Shown here piece by piece: positions 1-4,548 of a stretch of 5,178 bases of DNA (positions are counted from its first letter, which is position 1; each line of letters starts with the position of its first letter). The stretch lies in assembly GCA_903828025.1 (NCBI GenBank), contig CAIKKO010000259.1, positions 1 through 5,178 of the forward strand, written 5' to 3'. The translations under genes were made by a program, and so were the position numbers. The notes under the pieces were generated by a model. The model saw nothing but the letters and a program-made list of their open reading frames with translations. It was not told the DNA's origin and did no database searches. Origin of the DNA: an uncultured Sphingomonadales bacterium. Its GTDB lineage: Bacteria > Pseudomonadota > Alphaproteobacteria > Sphingomonadales > Sphingomonadaceae.

Positions 1-2581
1 GCATGCGCGAAAGCCTGAGCGCCAGCGGCTCGCCTGGGAAGGGGTAGAGCTGCTCCAGCCGGATCACTTGCGTGTCGGTGATCCCCGCCGCATCGCGCGC
101 CTCGATCAGATCGTAGGCCACTTTGCCGCTGCACAGCACCACGCGCCGCGTTTCGGCATCGGGCGCGGGGTGGATATCGGAGAGGATGCGCATGAAGTGC
201 CCCTCGCCGACGAAGTCCGAAGCGACCGACTTGGCCAGCGGATGGCGCAGCAGGCTCTTGGGCGTCATGATGATCAAGGGCTTGCGGAAGGGCCGCTGCA
301 TCTGGCGGCGCAGCACGTGGAAATAATTCGCCGGGGTGGTGATGTTGCAGACCTGGATATTGTCCTCGGCGCAAAGCTGGAGATAGCGCTCCAGCCGCGC
401 GGAAGAATGCTCCGGCCCCTGGCCCTCATAGCCATGCGGCAGCAGCATCACGAGGCCATTGGCGCGCAGCCACTTGGCTTCGGAGGCGGCGATATACTGG
501 TCGATCACGATCTGCGCACCGTTCGCAAAATCGCCGAACTGCGCTTCCCACAGCACCAGAGTCTTGGGGTCCGCGCTGGCATAGCCATATTCGAAGCCGA
601 GCACGCCGTATTCCGAAAGCGGGCTGTCATGCACTTCGAACTTGCCGTGCGGCAGCGTTGCGAGCGGGACATATTTGCGCTCGGTGGTCTGATCGACCCA
701 CACCGCATGGCGCTGGCTGAATGTGCCGCGCCCGGAGTCCTGCCCCGAAAGCCGCACGTTGAAGCCCTCGGTGACAAGGCTGCCGAACGCCAGCGCTTCG
801 CCGGTCGCCCAATCGAAGCCCTGGCCTTCGGTGAACATCGCCCGCTTGGCGTCGATCACGCGGCCCAGCGTCTTGTGGATCGTCAGGTCGGCCGGCACGG
901 TGGAGAGCGTGCGGCCCAAGCTGTCGAAGCGCTTCTGGTCGATGCCGGTGGGCACGTTGCGCCGCGCGGTCACCGGATCGGCCGGCTTGTTGAGCCCGCT
1001 CCAGCGCCCGCCAAACCAATCGGCCTCGTTGGCTTTATAGCTCTTGGCCGCCTCGAATTCAGCCTCCAGCGTGGCGATGAAGCGGTCCTCGTTCTCGCCC
1101 TTCCAGTCCTTGTCGATCACGTCCTGCGCCACCAGACGGCGCGCATAGACTTCCGAGATCGGCGGATGCTGCTTGATCCGCGCATACATCAGCGGCTGGG
1201 TGAAGCTGGGCTCGTCGCCCTCGTTGTGGCCGAAGCGGCGGTAGCACCACATATCGACCACCACGTCGCGGCCGAACTTCTGGCGGTAGTCGATCGCGAG
1301 CTTGCACGCGAAGGTCACCGCTTCCGGGTCATCGCCGTTGACGTGGATGATCGGCGCCTGCACGCCCTTTGCCACGTCCGAGGGATAGGGCGAACCGCGG
1401 CTGAACTGCGGGCTGGTGGTGAAGCCGATCTGGTTGTTGATGATGAAATGCAGGCAGCCGCCAGTGTTGTAGCCTTTGACGCCCGAAAAGCCGAGGCACT
1501 CCCACACGATGCCTTGCCCCGCAAAGGCCGCATCGCCGTGGATCAGGATCGGCAGCACCTGCTTGTGCTTGCCCTTGCCGATATCATCGCGAAACACCTG
1601 CTGCGCGCGGGTCTTGCCCAGCACCACCGGGTCCACCGTTTCCAGATGGCTCGGGTTGGGCTGCAGGCTCATGTGCACCTTGATCCCGTCGAACTCGCGG
1701 TCGGTCGAGGTGCCGAGGTGGTACTTCACGTCGCCCGAACCGCCCACGTCTTCGGGGTTGGCGGTGCCGCCGGAAAACTCGTGGAAGATCACGCGGTAGG
1801 GCTTGGCCAGCACGTTCGCGAGCACGTTGAGCCGCCCGCGATGCGCCATGCCGTAGATGATCTCGCGCACGCCAAGCTGGCCGCCGTACTTGATGACCGC
1901 TTCCAGCGCCGGGATCATCGATTCCCCGCCGTCGAGCCCGAAGCGCTTGGTGCCGACGTATTTCTTGCCGAGGAACTTCTCGTACTGCTCGCCCCGGATC
2001 ACCGCCGCGAGGATCGCCTTCTTGCCGTTGGGGGTGAAGTCGATGCTCTTGTCGCCGCCCTCGATGCGGTCCTGCAGGAACTTGCGCTCTGCCACATCGG
2101 CAATGTGCATGTATTCCAGGCCGACTTTGCCGCAGTAGTTTTTCTGCAGCACGGCCACGATCTCGCGCGGGGTGGCCCATTGCATGCCGAGCACGCCGCC
2201 GACGAAGACCTTCTTGTCGAGATCAGGGCCGACAAAGCCGTGGTATTCGGGGGTGATATCGGCCGGCAGCTCCTGCCGCGCGAGGCCCAGCGGATCGAGA
2301 TCGGCTGCCAGATGCCCGCGCACGCGGTAGGTGCGCACCAGCATCATCGCGCGGATCGAAGCGCCTGCCGCCGCTTCCAGCGCGGCATCATCGAGCACGG
2401 CTCCGGTCGCCTTCGCCGCCTTGGCGATTTCGACTTTGAGCGCCATCGGGTCGAGCGCCTGCGTCAGGTCGTCGCCAAACGCGGGGTCGGTCACCGGCCA
2501 GCGCGGCGAACTCCATGAAGGGCCTGCTTGCGGACCCTCCTGCGCCGGATCCACATCGAACGCGTGCTCTTCATAACCCAT
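1..2581 (-). CDS. sucA: 2-oxoglutarate dehydrogenase E1 component (SucA), 3' end cut by window edge
   Basis: Thiamine-diphosphate-dependent E1 subunit of the 2-oxoglutarate dehydrogenase complex. It decarboxylates 2-oxoglutarate and passes the succinyl group to the lipoyl arm of E2 (SucB/OdhB) in the cytoplasmic TCA cycle. The window holds 860 codons and no stop. The E. coli protein has about 933 residues, so roughly 70-80 C-terminal residues are missing. Visible motifs: YRVRGHLAADLDPLG (His90), MAHRGRLNVL (His247), GDVKYHLG (His288), the ThDP/metal site HGDAAFAGQG (Asp350) with IINNQIGF (Asn382-383), and CYRRFGHNE (His452). The pyrimidine-binding half has RLSGQDSGRGTF (from Arg610), WEAQFGDFANGAQ (Glu679), LPHGYEGQGPEHSSARLER (His716) and TPKSLLRHP (773-781). 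The start is ATG at 2581 (MGYEEHAFDV), preceded by GAGGAG and by an in-frame TGA three codons upstream. The N-terminus lacks the usual 'FLSGANAAYIEELY'-type E2-binding segment and begins near the later GPSW..P.WP stretch. The gene lies 234 bp downstream of mdh on the same strand. Identity is certain. The exact start is likely. Confidence 0.97.
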   Translation of the reverse strand, partial: MGYEEHAFDVDPAQEGPQAGPSWSSPRWPVTDPAFGDDLTQALDPMALKVEIAKAAKATGAVLDDAALEAAAGASIRAMMLVRTYRVRGHLAADLDPLGLARQELPADITPEYHGFVGPDLDKKVFVGGVLGMQWATPREIVAVLQKNYCGKVGLEYMHIADVAERKFLQDRIEGGDKSIDFTPNGKKAILAAVIRGEQYEKFLGKKYVGTKRFGLDGGESMIPALEAVIKYGGQLGVREIIYGMAHRGRLNVLANVLAKPYRVIFHEFSGGTANPEDVGGSGDVKYHLGTSTDREFDGIKVHMSLQPNPSHLETVDPVVLGKTRAQQVFRDDIGKGKHKQVLPILIHGDAAFAGQGIVWECLGFSGVKGYNTGGCLHFIINNQIGFTTSPQFSRGSPYPSDVAKGVQAPIIHVNGDDPEAVTFACKLAIDYRQKFGRDVVVDMWCYRRFGHNEGDEPSFTQPLMYARIKQHPPISEVYARRLVAQDVIDKDWKGENEDRFIATLEAEFEAAKSYKANEADWFGGRWSGLNKPADPVTARRNVPTGIDQKRFDSLGRTLSTVPADLTIHKTLGRVIDAKRAMFTEGQGFDWATGEALAFGSLVTEGFNVRLSGQDSGRGTFSQRHAVWVDQTTERKYVPLATLPHGKFEVHDSPLSEYGVLGFEYGYASADPKTLVLWEAQFGDFANGAQIVIDQYIAASEAKWLRANGLVMLLPHGYEGQGPEHSSARLERYLQLCAEDNIQVCNITTPANYFHVLRRQMQRPFRKPLIIMTPKSLLRHPLAKSVASDFVGEGHFMRILSDIHPAPDAETRRVVLCSGKVAYDLIEARDAAGITDTQVIRLEQLYPFPGEPLALRLSRM

Positions 2582-2590
2582 CAGCAATCA

Positions 2591-2596
2591 CTCCTC
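2591..2596 (-). promoter_or_regulatory. Shine-Dalgarno site of sucA
   Basis: The minus strand reads GAGGAG, then 9 nt (TGATTGCTG), then the sucA ATG at 2581. The TGA in the spacer is in frame with sucA, so no longer N-terminus can be read through from upstream in this sequence. This site fixes the start. Confidence 0.75.
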
Positions 2597-2654
2597 TTGC
2601 CCCGGGGAGGGTGGGGCTTCGGAAACACGCGGCGCACCTGACGCCGCCAAACTT

Positions 2655-2707
2655 TCCTGCGGGCGATATGGGCCGCCCGAACTTGTTAGGCATCCAAACC
2701 CGCAGGA
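2655..2707 (-). repeat. Inverted repeat in the mdh-sucA gap (sucA leader or promoter region)
   Basis: Two perfect 9-bp arms, TCCTGCGGG at 2655-2663 and CCCGCAGGA at 2699-2707, flank 35 nt. The dyad ends 74 bp before the sucA start. The interior contains a competing GGGCG/CGCCC pairing (2661-2665 with 2674-2678), so two alternative folds are possible in an mRNA leader. I recognise no known riboswitch or operator. It could be a 5'-UTR structure, a protein-binding dyad, or chance in GC-rich DNA. Confidence 0.4.
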
Positions 2708-2776
2708 GCGTGGGCCTTAACACCGGTCATGCAAAGGGAGCGCGCCACTTGGGCCCCGTAAAACTGCGTAGATGAA

Positions 2777-2798
2777 CGGGGCGCGAACCCGCGCCCCG
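2777..2798 (-). terminator. GC-rich hairpin after mdh, probable terminator or attenuator
   Basis: A perfect 9-bp stem CGGGGCGCG/CGCGCCCCG with a 4-nt loop starts 17 bp beyond the mdh stop codon. On the minus strand it is followed by TTCATCTACGCAGTTTT, which is only weakly U-rich. Termination may therefore be partial, leaving some read-through into sucA, or the stem may protect the 3' end of the mdh mRNA. The stem is seen directly. Its function is inferred. Confidence 0.6.
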
Positions 2799-2815
2799 GC
2801 TCACCTTGCGTCATC

Positions 2816-3778
2816 TCAAGCCAGCGAGGGGTCGATCCCCTTGCACGCCGCCAGCAGTTCCTTCACCGCGTCGACCGAAACGCCAAGGTTCGCCTTGGCC
2901 GCATCGTCGAGCGCGATCTCGATCACCTTTTCCACGCCGCCCGCGCCGATCACCACCGGCACGCCGACATACATGCCGTCCACGCCATACGCGCCGTCAA
3001 CCCACGCTGCGCAAGGCAGCACGCGCTTCTGGTCGCCGAGATAGGCTTCGGCCATCGCAATGCCCGAAGCGGCGGGGGCATAGAACGCCGAACCGGTCTT
3101 GAGCAGCGCAACGATCTCGCCGCCGCCGCCGCGCGTGCGCGTGACGATCGCGTCGATCTTCTCCTGCGTCGAAGCGCCCATCGTGATGAGGTCGGGCACC
3201 GGGATGCCGGCCACGGTCGAATAGGCGGTGACGGGCACCATCGTGTCGCCATGTCCGCCCAGCACGAACGAGGTCACGTCGCGCACCGAAACGCCGAATT
3301 CCCACGCGAGGAACGTGCTGAAACGCGCCGAATCCAGCACGCCCGCCATGCCGACGACCTTGTTGTGCGGCAGGCCCGAAAACTCGCGCAGCGCCCAGAC
3401 CATCGCGTCGAGCGGGTTGGTGATGCAGATCACGAAGGCGTCGGGTGCGTTGGCCTTGATGCCTTCGCCCACGGCCTTCATCACCGAAAGGTTGATGCCG
3501 AGCAGATCGTCGCGGCTCATGCCCGGCTTGCGCGGCACACCGGCGGTGACGATGATCACGTCGGCCCCGGCAATGTCGGCGTAATCGTTGGTGCCGATGA
3601 TCGAAGCGTCAAAACCCTCAACCGGGCCGCACTGCGACAGATCGAGCGCCTTGCCCTGCGGCACACCTTCGGCCACGTCGAACAGGACGATATCGCCCAG
3701 CTCCTTCTGCGCGGCAAGGTGGGCCAGCGTGCCACCGATATTGCCAGCGCCGATCAGCGCGATTTTCTTGCGAGCCAT
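2816..3778 (-). CDS. mdh: Malate dehydrogenase, NAD-dependent, LDH-like family
   Basis: Cytoplasmic TCA-cycle enzyme that oxidises L-malate to oxaloacetate with NAD. It has 320 residues, the normal length for the bacterial LDH-like malate dehydrogenase family (MDH type 3), and is complete. The N-terminal Rossmann fold has IGAGNIGG (10-16), and Asp34 ends the second strand (LFDV), as expected for NAD preference. Substrate and catalytic residues are all present: Arg83 and Arg89 in the mobile loop TAGVPRKPGMSRDDL (Arg83 marks malate rather than lactate specificity), Asn121 in ITNPLD, the Asp149/Arg152 pair in GVLDSARF, and the proton-relay His176 in GGHGDTMVP. ATG at 3778 is chosen because it gives the canonical MARKKIALIGAGNIGG start and has AAAGGA upstream. 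The frame stays open to 3931, but that extension has no family match. The stop is TGA at 2816-2818, followed by a GC hairpin. It lies directly upstream of sucA without sucCD in between. Confidence 0.98.
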   Translation of the reverse strand: MARKKIALIGAGNIGGTLAHLAAQKELGDIVLFDVAEGVPQGKALDLSQCGPVEGFDASIIGTNDYADIAGADVIIVTAGVPRKPGMSRDDLLGINLSVMKAVGEGIKANAPDAFVICITNPLDAMVWALREFSGLPHNKVVGMAGVLDSARFSTFLAWEFGVSVRDVTSFVLGGHGDTMVPVTAYSTVAGIPVPDLITMGASTQEKIDAIVTRTRGGGGEIVALLKTGSAFYAPAASGIAMAEAYLGDQKRVLPCAAWVDGAYGVDGMYVGVPVVIGAGGVEKVIEIALDDAAKANLGVSVDAVKELLAACKGIDPSLA

Positions 3779-3788
3779 GGCTTTGCGA

Positions 3789-3794
3789 TCCTTT
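3789..3794 (-). promoter_or_regulatory. Shine-Dalgarno site of mdh
   Basis: The minus strand reads AAAGGA, then 10 nt (TCGCAAAGCC), then ATG at 3778. This supports 3778 over the upstream in-frame starts, which extend the frame to 3931. Confidence 0.65.
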
Positions 3795-3809
3795 CCCGGA
3801 TGTGCGGGA
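3794..3809 (-). repeat. Small dyad TCCCG-N6-CGGGA abutting the mdh ribosome-binding site
   Basis: TCCCG (3794-3798) and CGGGA (3805-3809) form a 5-bp stem with a 6-nt loop. In the mdh mRNA the stem would end at the first base of the AAAGGA site and could affect ribosome access. A close relative, TCCCG-N5-CGGGA, lies at 3891-3905. It is short, so chance is possible. Confidence 0.3.
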
Positions 3810-3830
3810 CACTTTGCAACCACATCGGCA

Positions 3831-3856
3831 GCCCAAAACATTGGCCCAGAACATTG
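3831..3856 (-). repeat. Tandem 13-bp direct repeat upstream of mdh, with a -35-like box beside it
   Basis: GCCCAAAACATTG (3831-3843) is followed without a gap by GCCCAGAACATTG (3844-3856). The copies match at 12 of 13 positions. On the minus strand, TTGACC (3864-3859) lies 2 nt upstream of the first copy and resembles a sigma-70 -35 element. The repeats would then occupy the -10 spacer region, 53-78 bp before the mdh start. The expected -10 hexamer is poor (ATGTTT). The arrangement suits a two-site regulator at the mdh promoter, but no known operator is recognised. Confidence 0.45.
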
Positions 3857-3890
3857 CCGGTCAAGCTGCCGCCGAACAGGACCTCCCGCG

Positions 3891-3905
3891 TCCCGCATGA
3901 CGGGA
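3891..3905. repeat. Small dyad TCCCG-N5-CGGGA, second copy
   Basis: TCCCG (3891-3895), the loop CATGA and CGGGA (3901-3905) form a perfect 5-bp dyad. It shares arms and part of its centre (ATG) with the dyad at 3794-3809. The two flank the tandem repeat at 3831-3856. Confidence 0.3.
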
Positions 3906-3922
3906 AGGATTCCAAGCGGATG

Positions 3923-3948
3923 ACCGGGCACTAAGCTCGCCGCCCGGT
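3923..3948. repeat. Inverted repeat ACCGGGC-N12-GCCCGGT
   Basis: Perfect 7-bp arms at 3923-3929 and 3942-3948 flank 12 nt. The dyad sits 90 bp beyond the stop of the small gene that ends at 4038 and 145 bp before the mdh start. It has no following U-run on the minus strand, so it is not a standard intrinsic terminator. It may be a 3'-end stem or a regulator site. Confidence 0.3.
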
Positions 3949-3964
3949 GATTGCAAGGCGCAAT

Positions 3965-3987
3965 AACCCCCTATTAGCGGGTTTTTT
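3965..3987 (+). terminator. Weak hairpin followed by a T6 run
   Basis: AACCC (3965-3969) pairs with GGGTT (3979-3983) around a 9-nt loop. The plus strand then runs on in T (3982-3987). Read on the plus strand this resembles an intrinsic terminator, although no plus-strand gene ends here, so it might stop antisense transcription. On the minus strand the same hairpin is preceded by A6 and followed by only TTATTG, so it would be a weak terminator for the gene ending at 4038. The stem is short. Confidence 0.35.
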
Positions 3988-4012
3988 CGATAACAGTTCG
4001 CAATAGCAATAA
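3986..4012. promoter_or_regulatory. AT-rich TATTGC-containing element, possible Fur-like site
   Basis: The minus strand reads TTATTGCTATTGCGAACTGTTATCG across this stretch, with TATTGC repeated. From memory, Fur-regulated promoters in sphingomonads contain ATTGCTATTGCGAATCATTCTCA. The left half matches well and the right half poorly. No iron gene is adjacent: mdh is about 210 bp downstream on the minus strand, and the plus strand faces the 3' end of a small gene. Treat this as a weak resemblance. Confidence 0.2.
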
Positions 4013-4037
4013 GAGGAGGAAGCCCCTTGAGCGAGAC

Positions 4038-4388
4038 TCAGCGCAGCCCCATCTGCCGCGCGGCAAAGGCCCGCGCCGCAAATGTGCGGGAAAGCGCTCC
4101 ATCCAGCGTCGCGCAGACCGCCAGCCACCAGTCCGCGCTTGCGGTGTCGCCCGATGCAGCCGCAATCTCGGCCGCCTCACCGGCGCGCAGTGCGGCGGAC
4201 AGCCCGTGCGCGGCGAACATCCGGAGCGCGGCTTCGAGCAGCGCGTCCTCGCCGATATCGTCGTTCGCGCCGCTGCGCTGTCCGGGCAAAGCCGATCCGT
4301 TGTCGTTGGCCGGGCGCGGCAGACGCTGCGCATGCGCGCGCGTCAGGCAGGGTGAGATGATCCCGTGGCGAGGGGCAAAGTGCAGCAT
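4038..4388 (-). CDS. Small conserved-type protein of unknown function (sphingomonad 'PANDN/WWLA' type)
   Basis: A 116-residue protein without a recognised enzymatic domain. Residues 1-45 are basic and probably disordered, with a PRPANDNG stretch (25-31). The rest looks mostly helical: DALLEAALRMFAAHG (48-62), then an Ala/Glu-rich helix (63-80), then DWWLAVCATLDGALSR (86-101). I recall short sphingomonad proteins with the same layout (ALR.FA.HG followed by an Ala/Glu helix and WWL..C.TLD), which makes this a real gene rather than a shadow. I know no function for them. ATG at 4388 is preferred because AGGAG lies 9 nt upstream. A GTG at 4448 would add 20 Arg/Gly-rich residues and lacks such a site. 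No signal peptide or membrane segment is evident. An open frame on the opposite strand (4027-4455) covers the same DNA and is rejected. Confidence 0.7.
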   Translation of the reverse strand: MLHFAPRHGIISPCLTRAHAQRLPRPANDNGSALPGQRSGANDDIGEDALLEAALRMFAAHGLSAALRAGEAAEIAAASGDTASADWWLAVCATLDGALSRTFAARAFAARQMGLR

Positions 4389-4397
4389 GGGGAAACT

Positions 4398-4402
4398 CTC
4401 CT
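4398..4402 (-). promoter_or_regulatory. Shine-Dalgarno site of the small unknown gene
   Basis: The minus strand reads AGGAG, then 9 nt (AGTTTCCCC), then ATG at 4388. This site decides between the 4388 ATG and the longer GTG start at 4448. Confidence 0.65.
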
Positions 4403-4409
4403 GCAAAAT

Positions 4410-4440
4410 CAGACCCGCACCATCAGCGTCGCGCGGTCTG
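4410..4440 (-). repeat. Inverted repeat in the leader of the small unknown gene
   Basis: CAGACC (4410-4415) and GGTCTG (4435-4440) form perfect 6-bp arms around 19 nt. On the minus strand the stem is followed by ATTTTGC and then the ribosome-binding site. It could be a weak leader structure. It could also be chance. Confidence 0.25.
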
Positions 4441-4548
4441 CGGGCCACGCTCTAGCGCGGCACGATGAACAGCGCGTTGGGGCATAGGGTAAAGCGGATG
4501 CTAACGCTGAGGGGATCTGGGCAAGCGACTGAAAACAAACGAGCTATA

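Noticed and set aside
68..2518. A very long open frame on the plus strand (816 codons) opposite sucA
   Set aside because: Its codons are exactly in register with the complement of the sucA codons. It stays open because sucA uses no TTA, CTA or TCA codons, as expected at this GC content. The translation is rich in His, Arg and Ala and matches no family, while the minus strand gives a complete set of SucA motifs.
2600..2607. CCCCGGGG palindrome next to the sucA ribosome-binding site
   Set aside because: It is only 8 bp of pure G/C in GC-rich DNA, with no loop, so it is probably chance.
2686..2730. 14-residue minus-strand mini-frame (MTGVKAHAPAGLDA) that could be a leader peptide before sucA
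   Set aside because: It has no ribosome-binding site and no run of regulatory codons. Frames this short are expected by chance.
3779..3931. In-frame N-terminal extension of mdh
   Set aside because: The extra 51 residues have no family match and would lie before the canonical MARKKIALIGAGNIGG start, which has its own ribosome-binding site.
3251..3934. Plus-strand open frame opposite mdh
   Set aside because: It is in register with the complement of mdh and is open for the same codon-usage reason. The minus-strand malate dehydrogenase is unambiguous.
4027..4455. Plus-strand frame starting at TTG with a strong Shine-Dalgarno site
   Set aside because: It covers the antisense of the small minus-strand gene, its translation is Ser/Ala/Arg-rich without recognisable motifs, and the minus-strand protein resembles a known family type. 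The odd ribosome-binding site is kept as a separate observation.
4449..4548. Gap between the hydrolase and the small gene, searched for a terminator or promoter
   Set aside because: There is a short T-rich stretch on the minus strand (GTTTGTTTTC) but no hairpin before it, and no credible -35/-10 pair was found.
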